From NCBI GenBank assembly GCA_029238255.1, contig JAQWGK010000019.1, positions 1-64,000 on the forward strand: a stretch of DNA of 64,000 nucleotides, given 5' to 3'. Source of the DNA: Porticoccaceae bacterium (GTDB taxonomy: Bacteria; Pseudomonadota; Gammaproteobacteria; Pseudomonadales; Porticoccaceae). Positions 34,689-42,853 of the stretch are shown piece after piece. A program made the position numbers and the translations under genes. The notes under the pieces are model-generated. The model was not told where the DNA came from, ran no database searches, and saw nothing but the letters and a program-made list of their open reading frames with translations. How positions within the stretch are numbered: position 1 is the stretch's first letter; each line of letters begins with the position of its first letter.

Positions 34689-35057
34689 TTACTTGTCGAG
34701 ACTCCAGATACCTGGGCCACGTGCGGCAATAAATAAAAATGCAAAACAGAACAGTGCCGCTAGCTCACCGCCATTAAGGATTGGGAAAAAGTTATTCATA
34801 CCGTGGGCCATCCAGTAAGCCACCGCCATGGTGCCGCTACAAATAAATGCCGCTGGACGGGTTAATAACCCAATCATGACCAGTGCGCCACCAATCATCT
34901 CAATGGTGCCGGCGGCATACATTAATGGGTTGAGTGGGTAGGGAAAGTCGGCGGGAAAATTGATCAGTTTTTGAGTGCCGTGCCAGATAAAGAGAAAGCC
35001 GCTGACAATTCTTAGCAGTGCGTAGGTTTCTTCTTGATACTTGTCGAGAAAGTTCAT
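34689..35057 (-). CDS. DoxX family membrane protein
   Basis: A 122-residue protein of the DoxX family with four transmembrane helices. Signature parts are ALLRIVSGFLFIWHGTQKLINF, AAGTIEMIGGALVMIGLLTRPAAFICSGTMAVAYWMAHGM and LFCFAFLFIAARGPGIWSLDK. I chose the ATG at 35057 because AAGGGG lies eight bases upstream; a GTG at 35066 overlaps that site. DoxX proteins are linked to redox or thiol stress in some bacteria, but the role is open. Monocistronic, ended by a strong terminator. Confidence 0.9.
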   Translation of the reverse strand: MNFLDKYQEETYALLRIVSGFLFIWHGTQKLINFPADFPYPLNPLMYAAGTIEMIGGALVMIGLLTRPAAFICSGTMAVAYWMAHGMNNFFPILNGGELAALFCFAFLFIAARGPGIWSLDK

Positions 35058-35215
35058 TGTTGTCACCCCTTGTTTTTATAGTTTAAAGACATAGTAGGCG
35101 CTTTTATAAGAGTTTTCCAATAGCCTGTCAGGGCTGGCTGAAGTGTCTATGGTTGGCTAGATATGATTGATAGGAGGAGTATACTTACTGGAAACGGATT
35201 CCAAGGAGAGGAATA

Positions 35216-35485
35216 GTGCCAACAATATCAATGTTCTATGGTTTGATTATACGGATGTATTATTTTGATAATCAGAGGCACCAAAAACCACATATTCATG
35301 TGCATTATCAAGAAACCAGTGCTGTTGTAGCTATTCCTGACGGTGAGGTTTTGGAGGGAAAGCTGCCGCGTTCAAAGCAGAAACTTGTTGATGCCTGGAT
35401 TGAGATTCATCAGGAAGATTTAATGGCAGATTGGCACTTGGCCATTGGCGGTGATAAATTATTTAAAATTGAACCTTTAAAGTAG
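35216..35485 (+). CDS. DUF4160 protein
   Basis: An 89-residue protein starting at GTG 35216, six bases after a near-perfect AAGGAGAGG. The DUF4160 signature is PTISMFYGLIIRMYYFDNQRHQKPHIHVHYQE...VAIPDGEVLEGKLP, with a conserved His-rich stretch (HQKPHIHVHY). The family is uncharacterised. It is followed 35 bases later by a DUF2442 gene; the two families are often adjacent and have the size and layout of a toxin-antitoxin-like module, which is an inference. Confidence 0.9.
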   Translation: MPTISMFYGLIIRMYYFDNQRHQKPHIHVHYQETSAVVAIPDGEVLEGKLPRSKQKLVDAWIEIHQEDLMADWHLAIGGDKLFKIEPLK

Positions 35486-35520
35486 AGCTGTTTAATGAGA
35501 GCTTCTGAGGTAGGTGAGAG

Positions 35521-35766
35521 ATGAACCCCGACGTTAAAGTAGCAGAGCCTTTGGCTGACTATAAATTGCGTATACAGTTTGATAATGACGAACTTAAAGA
35601 GTTTGATGTCACCCCTTTTTTAGATAAAGGGATTTTCACCGAGCTAAAAGATAAGAGTTATTTTAAGCAGGTGCGCGTGGCGTTTGGGTCTGTGCAGTGG
35701 CCAAATGAGCAGGATTTCAGTAAAGATACTCTGTACCTTTTAGGAAACCCTGTGAGTGGAAAGTAA
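35521..35766 (+). CDS. DUF2442 protein
   Basis: An 81-residue protein of the DUF2442 family: VAEPLADYKLRIQFDNDELKEFDVTPFLDKGIFTELKDKSYFKQVRVAFGSVQWPNEQDFSKDTLYLLG. The central FDVTPFL..GIF..L.D..YF..V and WPN..D pattern is diagnostic. A GAGGTAGGTGAGAG stretch precedes the ATG. DUF2442 proteins are small acidic proteins next to DUF4160 or DNA-binding genes; the function is unproven. Convergent with the PA4642-like gene. Confidence 0.9.
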   Translation: MNPDVKVAEPLADYKLRIQFDNDELKEFDVTPFLDKGIFTELKDKSYFKQVRVAFGSVQWPNEQDFSKDTLYLLGNPVSGK

Positions 35767-35787
35767 TTGTCTTGGCAGGAGTAACTA

Positions 35788-36081
35788 TTAAGCACCTGCC
35801 GCAGCTAAGGCTTCAACATACTCTGCACCATGGCCGTGTTCGCCGGCAATCTGCTTTAGAGTTTTACCGTCGGGATTGGTGGCATTTAGGTCGTAGCCCG
35901 CTTCTTTAAAGAAATTCAAAAAGGTTACAAAGTTATCGATATTCATCCCGCGGTAGGCTTTTTCCAGCAGGTGGAAATCGGTGCTGACACCATTGGGTGC
36001 CTCAAAGCTTAAAAAGCTTTTGACTCGTTCATCGTCAAAGACTTCGCCGAGAACTTTCTGTTTATCTTTCTTTAATGACAT
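35788..36081 (-). CDS. PA4642 family protein
   Basis: A 97-residue soluble protein. MSLKKDKQKVLGEVFDDERVKSFL at the start and FKEAGYDLNATNPDGKTLKQIAGEHGHGAEYVEAL at the end match the conserved, uncharacterised Pseudomonas PA4642 family. The last segment looks like a single ankyrin-like helix pair. It lies 43 bases downstream of a convergent partner on one side and 43 bases past the gatB stop on the other. Function unknown. Confidence 0.82.
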   Translation of the reverse strand: MSLKKDKQKVLGEVFDDERVKSFLSFEAPNGVSTDFHLLEKAYRGMNIDNFVTFLNFFKEAGYDLNATNPDGKTLKQIAGEHGHGAEYVEALAAAGA

Positions 36082-36124
36082 AACTTGTTGATTCCTTTTT
36101 GCTTCTCTACTGCTTGGCTTTTAG

Positions 36125-37582
36125 TTATAAAAGTTCATTGAGCTTTTGAGCCAAAATTTGATTGACCTGTTGCGGGTTGGCCTGACCTTTTGAGGCCTGC
36201 ATAATCTTGCCCATAAAGCCGCCGAGCTTTTTCTTGCGCTTGGCTTCATCGGTGTTGATATAGTCGTCGACCATTGCCTGGTTGGCGGTCAGTACATCGA
36301 CGACCATCTGCTCCAGTGCACCGCTATCAGATACCTGCTTTAAACCACGGGCTTCAATAATCTCATCTGCACTGCCTTCACCGTCCCAGATGGCTTCAAA
36401 AACTTCTTTAGCCATTTTTCCGGAAATGCTGTTGTCGGCGATACGAACGATTAATCCTGCAAGCTGTTCTGCGCTAACTGGGCTGTTGCCAATACTTAAA
36501 TCCTGACTGTTTAGGCGCGCTGAAAGTTCGCCCATGGTCCAGTTGGCAGCCAGTTTAGGGTTTTTGCAGGCGCTGGTAGCGGTTTCAAAATAGTTGGCCA
36601 TGGCTGCGTCGCTGCTGAGTATGCCGGCATCGTATTCAGACAGTTCATACTGTTCAACAAAGCGCGCCTGACGGGCATCGGGCAGTTCTGGCAGATTGCG
36701 GCGCAGCTCTTCAACCTGTTCGTCACTGACAACCACTGGCAGTAGATCGGGGCAGGGGAAGTAGCGGTAGTCATTAGCTTCTTCTTTGCTGCGCATAGAA
36801 CGGGCAACTTTGGTCTCACCGTTGTACAGGCGAGTTTCCTGAGCGATAGTGCCGCCATCTTCAATCACATCAATCTGGCGCGCGACTTCGCGTTTAATCG
36901 CCTCTTCCATAAACTTAAACGAATTGAGGTTTTTGGTTTCGGTTCTGGTACCAAGGGTATCGCTACCGCTAGGTTTTACCGAGACATTGACATCAAAGCG
37001 CATGCTGCCCTGTGACATCTCGCCGTCGCAGATGCCAATAGAGGTAACAATGCTGTGAATCTTTTTGGCAAAGGCGATCGCTTCTTCGGCATTACTCATA
37101 TCCGGTTCGGAGACGATTTCAATTAGCGGGGTGCCGGCGCGGTTGAGGTCGATACCGGAGAAACTGCTGTTAAAGTTGCCTTCGTGAAGGGATTTACCGG
37201 CATCTTCTTCGAGATGTGCGTGATGGATGCGCACAATTTTGCTGCTGCCATCGGCAAGCTGAATCTCGACATTACCGCGACCAACAATAGGTTTTTCCAA
37301 CTGGGTGGTCTGGTAACCCTTGGGAAGATCCGGATAGAAGTAGTTTTTGCGCTCAAAGGCGGAGACCTGACCAATTTCGGCATCGATCGCCAGACCAAAC
37401 ATAATGGCGTAATTGACGGCCTGCTTATTGAGTACGGGCAAGGTTCCCGGCATGGCCAGATCAATGGCACAGGCCTGTGTATTGGGCTCGGCACCATAGG
37501 CGGTGCTGGCACCGGAGAATATTTTAGTTTTGGTGGCTAGCTGCACGTGGATCTCTAGCCCGATTACTGTATCCCAACTCAT
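36125..37582 (-). CDS. gatB: Asp-tRNA(Asn)/Glu-tRNA(Gln) amidotransferase subunit B
   Basis: A 485-residue subunit that binds the misacylated tRNA and phosphorylates its side-chain carboxylate before amidation. The N-terminus [50 protein letters not shown] and FDVNVSVKP are family signatures. The C-terminal helical and tail domains (about residues 300-485) end in [32 protein letters not shown]. It overlaps gatA by four bases (ATGA). With GatA and GatC it supplies Gln-tRNA or Asn-tRNA where a direct synthetase is missing. Confidence 0.97.
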   Translation of the reverse strand: MSWDTVIGLEIHVQLATKTKIFSGASTAYGAEPNTQACAIDLAMPGTLPVLNKQAVNYAIMFGLAIDAEIGQVSAFERKNYFYPDLPKGYQTTQLEKPIVGRGNVEIQLADGSSKIVRIHHAHLEEDAGKSLHEGNFNSSFSGIDLNRAGTPLIEIVSEPDMSNAEEAIAFAKKIHSIVTSIGICDGEMSQGSMRFDVNVSVKPSGSDTLGTRTETKNLNSFKFMEEAIKREVARQIDVIEDGGTIAQETRLYNGETKVARSMRSKEEANDYRYFPCPDLLPVVVSDEQVEELRRNLPELPDARQARFVEQYELSEYDAGILSSDAAMANYFETATSACKNPKLAANWTMGELSARLNSQDLSIGNSPVSAEQLAGLIVRIADNSISGKMAKEVFEAIWDGEGSADEIIEARGLKQVSDSGALEQMVVDVLTANQAMVDDYINTDEAKRKKKLGGFMGKIMQASKGQANPQQVNQILAQKLNELL

Positions 37583-39033
37583 GCGATACCCTCCGGAGCC
37601 TGTGTGTGCCAGTCGCTGGTCTGCTGGTACTGGTGGGCGGCGTTTAAGATTCGCGCCTCGTCAAAATAGTTGCCGATAATCTGCAGGCCAACCGGCTTGT
37701 CTTCAACCATGCCGCAGGGAATGGACATCCCGGGCAGGCCGGCCAGATTGGTGGCGATGGTGTAAATATCTTCCAGATACATGGCTACCGGATCATCACC
37801 TTTGGAGCCAGCTTTAAAGGCCGGTGAGGGGCAGGTGGGGCCCATAATAAGATCGACGTTTTCGAAAGCGCTGACAAAATCCTGCTGGATCAACTGGCGT
37901 ACCTGCTGGGCTTTGCCGTAGTAGGCATCGTAGTAGCCGGCAGACAGACAGTAGGTGCCGATCAGAATACGTCGCTGTACTTCTTCACCAAAGCCTTCGG
38001 CGCGGCTGCGGCAGTACATATCTTGCAAATCTGCAGGGTCTTCACAGCGGTAGCCATAGCGCGAGCCATCAAAGCACGACAGGTTGGCAGAGGCTTCCGC
38101 GGGTGCGATTACATAATAGGCGGGTACTGATAAAGCCGAATTCGGTAGGCTGATTTCAACCAGTTCTGCCCCCTGAGCTTCGAGGTCAGCCAGTGCACTG
38201 CGCACGGCTTTTTCGGTGCCCGGGTGCAGGCCTTCGGAGAAGTACTCTTTGGGCACGCCAATGCGCAAGCCTTTAACCGAACTGTTTAGGGTGGCGGTGT
38301 AATCCGGTACTTCGCGATCGATGCAGGTCGAGTCTTTGTCGTCGTAGCTGGCCATACAGTTGAGCAGCAGTGCGCAATCTTCTGCGGTGCGTGCCATTGG
38401 GCCGCCCTGATCGAGGCTCGAGGCGAAGGCAATCATGCCCCAGCGCGAGACGCGACCATAGGTGGGTTTAATGCCGCTAACACCGCACAGGGCGGCAGGC
38501 TGGCGAATCGAGCCTCCGGTATCTGTAGCGGTAGCGCCGGGAGCTAAGCGAGCGGCAACAGCTGCTGCTGATCCGCCGGAGGATCCGCCGGGCACTGAGT
38601 CGGTTGCCCAGGGGTTTTTAACTGGACCGTAAAAGCTGGTTTCGTTGGAGGAGCCCATGGCGAACTCATCCATATTGGTTTTGCCCAGTACTACAGCGCC
38701 GGCCTGCTCGAAGTTTTCGACCACGGTGGCATTGTAGGGGGGGATAAAGTTATCGAGCATTTTCGAGCCACAGCTGGTGCGAACGCCGTCGGTGCAGAAG
38801 ATATCTTTATGCAGGATAGGCACACCGCAGAGATCCGGAGCATTGCCGGCGGCTAGGCGCTGGTCGGCAGCGGCGGCGGCTTTCAGGGCCTGCTCAGCAG
38901 TAACGGTAATCACTGCATTGTAGGCAGAATCAAGGCTGCCGATGCGGTCTAAAAAGTGCTGAGTTAACTCAACACTGGTAAATTCTTTGCTCTGCAGCAC
39001 TTTTACAAGCTCGGCGATAGTCAGGTTGTGCAT
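37579..39033 (-). CDS. gatA: Asp-tRNA(Asn)/Glu-tRNA(Gln) amidotransferase subunit A
   Basis: A 484-residue amidase-signature enzyme that releases ammonia from glutamine for GatB. The Ser-cisSer-Lys catalytic triad is visible: Lys in VPILHKDIF (about residue 76) and the Gly-Ser-rich [15 protein letters not shown] (about 148-162), with [14 protein letters not shown]. Full length, between gatC (11 bases upstream) and gatB (four-base overlap). Confidence 0.97.
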   Translation of the reverse strand: MHNLTIAELVKVLQSKEFTSVELTQHFLDRIGSLDSAYNAVITVTAEQALKAAAAADQRLAAGNAPDLCGVPILHKDIFCTDGVRTSCGSKMLDNFIPPYNATVVENFEQAGAVVLGKTNMDEFAMGSSNETSFYGPVKNPWATDSVPGGSSGGSAAAVAARLAPGATATDTGGSIRQPAALCGVSGIKPTYGRVSRWGMIAFASSLDQGGPMARTAEDCALLLNCMASYDDKDSTCIDREVPDYTATLNSSVKGLRIGVPKEYFSEGLHPGTEKAVRSALADLEAQGAELVEISLPNSALSVPAYYVIAPAEASANLSCFDGSRYGYRCEDPADLQDMYCRSRAEGFGEEVQRRILIGTYCLSAGYYDAYYGKAQQVRQLIQQDFVSAFENVDLIMGPTCPSPAFKAGSKGDDPVAMYLEDIYTIATNLAGLPGMSIPCGMVEDKPVGLQIIGNYFDEARILNAAHQYQQTSDWHTQAPEGIA

Positions 39034-39044
39034 GATTGGTCTGC

Positions 39045-39332
39045 TTATTCTATGACTTTAGGCACTAAAAATAGGCCGTCTTCGGTTTCTGGCGCTATCG
39101 CCTGCAAGGCTTCACGTCTATTGAGTTCGGTGACTTCGTCTTCACGCAGGCGCTGAGTGGCTTGCATGGGGTGAGACATGGCTTCTACGCCGTCGGTGTC
39201 GACTGCCTGCAGCTGATCGACAAGTTCGAGAACACTGCCCAATCGCTGTGACACTTCACTAATAGTCTCTTCGTTGATGGCGATGCGCGATAGCGTCGCC
39301 AGCTTTTCAATTTCACTACGTTCGATACTCAT
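39045..39332 (-). CDS. gatC: Asp-tRNA(Asn)/Glu-tRNA(Gln) amidotransferase subunit C
   Basis: A 95-residue linker subunit wrapping GatA and GatB. I chose the start at 39332 ([19 protein letters not shown]), the normal family N-terminus; an in-frame start at 39392 would add 20 residues overlapping the predicted promoter. Typical motifs are [31 protein letters not shown] and LREDEV. First gene of gatCAB and divergent from mreB. Confidence 0.95.
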   Translation of the reverse strand: MSIERSEIEKLATLSRIAINEETISEVSQRLGSVLELVDQLQAVDTDGVEAMSHPMQATQRLREDEVTELNRREALQAIAPETEDGLFLVPKVIE

Positions 39333-39382
39333 TAAATTATCCGTTAGCTCTGCTCGGTAAATACCCCGAATAAGGGTCGCGT

Positions 39383-39412
39383 AAGGTACCATAAATTAGC
39401 GGATCAGGTTAA
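39383..39412 (-). promoter_or_regulatory. Predicted gatCAB promoter
   Basis: On the minus strand TTAACC (39412-39407), an 18-base spacer and TACCTT (39388-39383), followed by ACGCG. The discriminator resembles those at rlmD and ribA. It lies about 50 bases before gatC. In the rest of the 299-base gatC-mreB gap I see only weak -10-like sequence (TAGAAT at 39497-39502) for mreB, with no clear -35. Confidence 0.4.
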
Positions 39413-39631
39413 GGGGGTGGAGCACTTATAACGCTGATTTCACATGCTTTTTTACTACTTTTTCTACAGATGACAGCAACTTGCTAAAAGATCAGTTAGA
39501 ATGCTTTAAAAATAACACAAAAGACGCAGTGAGTGCTTGCTCTGCGGTTCTGCCGCTGTTAAATTTGCCGATTAAATAAACCGTCGGTTTTGTTGTTCAA
39601 ACAGGGCTAAAAATTAGGGAATATCGATTAG

Positions 39632-40666
39632 ATGTTTAAAAAAATACGCGGGTTCTTTTCAAGTGATCTCTCGATCGATCTGGGAACAGCAAATACACTT
39701 ATCTATGTGCGTGAAAAAGGTATTGTTCTCAACGAACCTTCGGTGGTTGCTATCCGCCATCACCTCGGGCAAAAAATTATTGAAGCCGTGGGTGTTGATG
39801 CAAAGCGTATGCTTGGTCGTACTCCCGGTAATATCACCGCGATTCGCCCCCTAAAAGACGGGGTTATTGCAGACTTCCAGGTTACTGAGAAGATGCTGCA
39901 GCATTTTATTAAGAAAGTTCACGCGTCCAGTTTTGTTCCTCCCAGTCCCCGCGTATTGATCTGTGTGCCCTGTATGGCAACCGAGGTTGAGAAGCGCGCG
40001 ATTAAAGAGTCGGCCTACAGTGCTGGTGCTCGCGAGGTATTTTTGATTGAAGAGCCAATGGCTGCGGCTATGGGTGCAGGTCTGCCGGTTGAAGAAGCGG
40101 TGGGTTCGATGGTGGTGGATATCGGGGGTGGTACTACCGAGATCGCTATTCTGTCCCTGAATGGCGTGGTGTTCTCCGATTCTGTCCGCATCGGTGGTGA
40201 CCGTTTTGATGAGTCAATCGTCAACTTTGTGCGCCGCAAGTACGGCAGCGTGATTGGTGACAGCACCGCTGAGCGTATCAAGATGGAAATTGGCGGTGCC
40301 TATCTGTCAAAAGAGGTTCGCGAGATCGATGTCCGCGGCCGCAATCTTGCCGAAGGTGTTCCCAAGAGCTTTACGCTCAACAGTGATGAGATTCTCGAGT
40401 CACTGCAGGAGCCGCTGGCCGGTATTGTGCAGGCGGTTAAGCGCGTGCTCGAACAGTCTCCTCCAGAACTGGCATCTGATATTGCCGAGACTGGCATTGT
40501 CTTAACCGGTGGTGGTTCGATGTTGCGTGACTTGGATCGACTGTTAACCGCAGAGACTGGTTTGCCGGTTATTCTCTCTGAAGACCCTCTTACCTGTGTA
40601 GCACGCGGTGGTGGTGAAGCACTGGAGATGATGGACAACAACAAGATTAATTCTTTAACTTTCTAA
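39632..40666 (+). CDS. mreB: rod shape-determining protein MreB
   Basis: A 344-residue bacterial actin that directs lateral cell-wall synthesis. It begins with the amphipathic membrane-binding segment [26 protein letters not shown], where the phosphate-1 loop is DLGTANT. Further actin-fold motifs are [44 protein letters not shown] (phosphate 2) and [14 protein letters not shown]. Full length. A small hairpin (CAGCTA/TAGCTG, 40673-40689) lies between it and mreC. It indicates a rod-shaped cell. Confidence 0.98.
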   Translation: MFKKIRGFFSSDLSIDLGTANTLIYVREKGIVLNEPSVVAIRHHLGQKIIEAVGVDAKRMLGRTPGNITAIRPLKDGVIADFQVTEKMLQHFIKKVHASSFVPPSPRVLICVPCMATEVEKRAIKESAYSAGAREVFLIEEPMAAAMGAGLPVEEAVGSMVVDIGGGTTEIAILSLNGVVFSDSVRIGGDRFDESIVNFVRRKYGSVIGDSTAERIKMEIGGAYLSKEVREIDVRGRNLAEGVPKSFTLNSDEILESLQEPLAGIVQAVKRVLEQSPPELASDIAETGIVLTGGGSMLRDLDRLLTAETGLPVILSEDPLTCVARGGGEALEMMDNNKINSLTF

Positions 40667-40725
40667 GCTTTACAGCTAGCGGGTAGCTGGTTTAACACTG
40701 CCTGCTGGCGATCGGGAGAGGATTT

Positions 40726-41577
40726 ATCAGAAACGTTTTTAGTAAAACATCCTCTTCGGCGAGAAAATTCCTAATCGTTGCCTTTATCGCCCTGCTATTT
40801 ATGATGGTGGATGTCTTTACTCCCTGGTTAAAGCCCGTTTACAGCACCGTCGACAATCTGGTGCGCCCTCTCTACTGGTTTTCAAATATCCCCCAGCGGG
40901 TTCAGGAATGGAGCAGCAGCAGTGTCACTTCACGCTCTGAGCTCGAGAGCGAAAATCTGCGTCTCACTAAAGAAAGTTTGATCTATTACGGTCAGTTGCA
41001 GCGCATGTCTGATCTGGCCGCTGAAAACCTGCGTCTTCGCCGTCTGCTAAATGCCACTGAGCTTGTGATGGACAGCGTGCTGGTCACTGAGGTGATCGGT
41101 GTCTCCGCTAACCCCCAACGCCATACATTGAGTATTGATCGCGGCAGTGATGACGGTGTCTTTGTCGGTCAACCACTGCTCGATGCCGAGGGGCTGATGG
41201 GACAGATTATTACCGTCCACAACAATCACAGCACTGCCCTATTGATCACTGACAGCAGTCACGCATTGCCGGTGCAGGTATTGCGCAACGGTGTGCGCTC
41301 AATTGCTGAGGGTTCTTCGGATTACAATCTGCTGAGTCTAAAGTTTGTTTCGCCCACCGCCGATATCAAAGAGGGTGACAAGCTGGTCAGTTCTGGATTG
41401 GGCGGGCTCTACCCGGTTGGCTATCCGGTGGGGACAATTATCAGTATTGAGCAGGAGCCCGGAGACAGCTTCCTTAAAATCAGCGTAGATCCCTCGGCAG
41501 AAATTGACCGCAGTCGTCATCTGCTGTTGCTGTACACCTCAAGAGATGGGGATGGCGATTTGGATAGCACTGAATAA
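40726..41577 (+). CDS. mreC: rod shape-determining protein MreC, apparent ATC start
   Basis: MreC is a bitopic periplasmic protein that links MreB to the elongation synthases. The first in-frame ATG (40801) lies inside the transmembrane helix and has no binding site. The sequence before it in frame reads (I)RNVFSKTSSSARKFLIVAFIALLF, a normal basic N-terminus plus helix. The frame is closed by TAA at 40693. The only well-placed candidate is ATC at 40726, just after GGGAGAGGA, giving 283 residues. The coiled coil is about residues 65-105 (SELESENLRLTKESLIYYGQLQRMSDLAAENLRLRRLL, shown in part), followed by the beta domain (RHTLSIDRGSDDGVFVGQPLLDAEGLMGQI). The stop overlaps the mreD start (TAATG). 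A sequencing error at the start codon is the alternative. Confidence 0.85.
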   Translation: MRNVFSKTSSSARKFLIVAFIALLFMMVDVFTPWLKPVYSTVDNLVRPLYWFSNIPQRVQEWSSSSVTSRSELESENLRLTKESLIYYGQLQRMSDLAAENLRLRRLLNATELVMDSVLVTEVIGVSANPQRHTLSIDRGSDDGVFVGQPLLDAEGLMGQIITVHNNHSTALLITDSSHALPVQVLRNGVRSIAEGSSDYNLLSLKFVSPTADIKEGDKLVSSGLGGLYPVGYPVGTIISIEQEPGDSFLKISVDPSAEIDRSRHLLLLYTSRDGDGDLDSTE

Positions 41578-42053
41578 TGGCGCCGGTTAACCACACTGCT
41601 GCAATGTTGCTGTCGCTGGTTATCGCCGTAGTTTTCAGTGTTATGCCGGTGAGCGGTGACTGGATTGTCTGGAAACCGAATTTTATATTGCTGGTCACCA
41701 TGGGTTGGGTTTTTCATCGACCCACGGAATTTGGAATCTTCTTTGCTGCTGGGGTAGGGCTGCTGGCAGACTTTCTACTGCAGACAACTCTCGGACATTC
41801 GGTGCTGGTGTTTGCACTCTGCTGTACGCTGGTAGTTATAGTCAGTCGCTGGGTTAAATATCTGTCGATTATCCAGCGCACACTGTTGGTCTATCTGATC
41901 GTTCTTTTTGTGGGTTTTATTGAGGCGAGCATTTTCTCTTTGTCTGGCTATCCAACGGCAATGGATCATCTGCTGATGAAAACCCTGTTTTCTGCGCTGG
42001 TCTGGCCGCTGATCGATAAACTGATAGCTCGAATGTGTACTCATGAACGCTAA
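41577..42053 (+). CDS. mreD: rod shape-determining protein MreD
   Basis: A 158-residue inner-membrane protein with about five or six transmembrane helices (MLLSLVIAVVFSVMPVSGDWIVWKPNFILLV at the start), the third MreBCD component. It overlaps mreC by one base. The C-terminus KLIARMCTHER ends with its TAA inside the first unit of a 24-bp tandem repeat (CGCTAAGGGC), and a repeat-encoded reading frame begins 11 bases before the mreD stop. Confidence 0.93.
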   Translation: MAPVNHTAAMLLSLVIAVVFSVMPVSGDWIVWKPNFILLVTMGWVFHRPTEFGIFFAAGVGLLADFLLQTTLGHSVLVFALCCTLVVIVSRWVKYLSIIQRTLLVYLIVLFVGFIEASIFSLSGYPTAMDHLLMKTLFSALVWPLIDKLIARMCTHER

Positions 42054-42216
42054 GGGCTTTTTACCAATAAGCGCTAAAGGCTTTGTATTGATGAACGCTA
42101 AGGGCTTTTTACCAATAAGCGCTAAAGGCTTTTTACTGACGAACGCTAAGGGCTTTTTACCAATAAGCGCTAAGGGCTTTTTACTGACGAACGCTAAGGG
42201 CTTATTTTGCAAATAA
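42043..42216 (+). CDS. possible 57-residue repeat peptide bridging mreD and maf
   Basis: An open frame starting at an ATG inside the end of mreD and ending nine bases into maf. It consists of Met plus seven octapeptides of the types NAKGFLPI and SAKGFLLT, then a stop. The 24-bp period keeps the frame open. It overlaps both neighbours in the manner of coupled genes, so ribosomes leaving mreD could pass through it to maf. There is no independent evidence that it is a functional protein, and the antisense frame is also open for the same reason. Confidence 0.25.
   Translation: MNAKGFLPISAKGFVLMNAKGFLPISAKGFLLTNAKGFLPISAKGFLLTNAKGLFCK
42046..42213 (+). repeat. Seven 24-bp tandem repeats between mreD and maf
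   Basis: Units begin at 42046, 42070, 42094, 42118, 42142, 42166 and 42190. Each contains GCTAAGGGCTTTTTA or GCTAAAGGCTTT; odd units begin AAC and even units AGC, so the higher-order period is 48 bp. The last unit supplies the AAGGG upstream of the maf TTG start. The core matches repeats after yrbG and ibaG. Confidence 0.95.
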
Positions 42217-42806
42217 CCACACCACAACTTTTACTGGCTTCTGCATCGCCCCGTCGCAGGGATCTGCTCGAACAGATTGGCGTCAACTTTTTGGTGTTGG
42301 CTGTGGATATTGATGAGAGCCGTCGCGATCAGGAATCCCCAGTCGACTATGTGTCTCGTCTGGCGGTGGAAAAGGCGCAGGCAGGCTTTAGCCGTCAGCA
42401 GGGTCAATTGCCGAGTCTGGGTGCTGATACTATTGTGGTTTTTGAGAATCAGATTTTTGGCAAACCTCAGGATCAAAAGCAGGCTGAGGCAATGCTAATG
42501 ACGCTGTCTGGTAAGGTTCATAGTGTTTTTACTGCAGTAGCTATAGATAATGGCACTGATACCGCCATGGCGATTGCAGAAACCCGAGTCGGGTTTCGCA
42601 CAATTAGCCAATCTGAGTGTCAGATCTACTGGCAGACCGGTGAGCCACAGGGCAAGGCCGGCGCCTATGCGATTCAGGGTCGCGGTGGGGTGTTTGTTGA
42701 AAAACTCGAAGGGAGTTACAGCGCTGTTGTAGGTTTGCCGTTGGCAGAGACGGAGCAGCTGTTAAAAAAGTTTTCTGTGCCGCTTTGGAATACGGGTACA
42801 AAATAG
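42207..42806 (+). CDS. maf: Maf family nucleotide pyrophosphatase
   Basis: A 199-residue house-cleaning pyrophosphatase (dTTP/UTP type, YhdE-like) that hydrolyses non-canonical or excess nucleotides. The start is TTG at 42207, giving the family N-terminus QLLLASASPRRRDLLEQIG. The AAGGG of the last upstream repeat unit serves as binding site. Further motifs are LGADTIVVFENQIFGKPQD, GKVHSVFTAVA and QGKAGAYAIQGRGGVFVEKLEGSYSAVVGLPL. Placement after mreD and before rng matches E. coli. Confidence 0.94.
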   Translation: MQITTPQLLLASASPRRRDLLEQIGVNFLVLAVDIDESRRDQESPVDYVSRLAVEKAQAGFSRQQGQLPSLGADTIVVFENQIFGKPQDQKQAEAMLMTLSGKVHSVFTAVAIDNGTDTAMAIAETRVGFRTISQSECQIYWQTGEPQGKAGAYAIQGRGGVFVEKLEGSYSAVVGLPLAETEQLLKKFSVPLWNTGTK

Positions 42807-42853
42807 ACTGGGAAATGCCCTAAGTTAGAAAATGTTTGAAGCCAGGAAGTGCT

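Noticed and set aside
40801-41577. mreC starting at the ATG at 40801
   Set aside because: It would remove most of the membrane anchor and has no ribosome binding site; the upstream in-frame sequence looks like a normal MreC N-terminus.
42046-42213. CRISPR array
   Set aside because: The units are contiguous 24-mers with no unique spacers, and no cas genes are present. The same applies to the other tandem arrays.
41775-42227. A 150-codon antisense frame with KPLALIGK-type repeats across mreD and its downstream array
   Set aside because: It is the reverse reading of the 24-bp repeats and of mreD. The period being a multiple of three keeps all frames open, and there is no binding site or family match.
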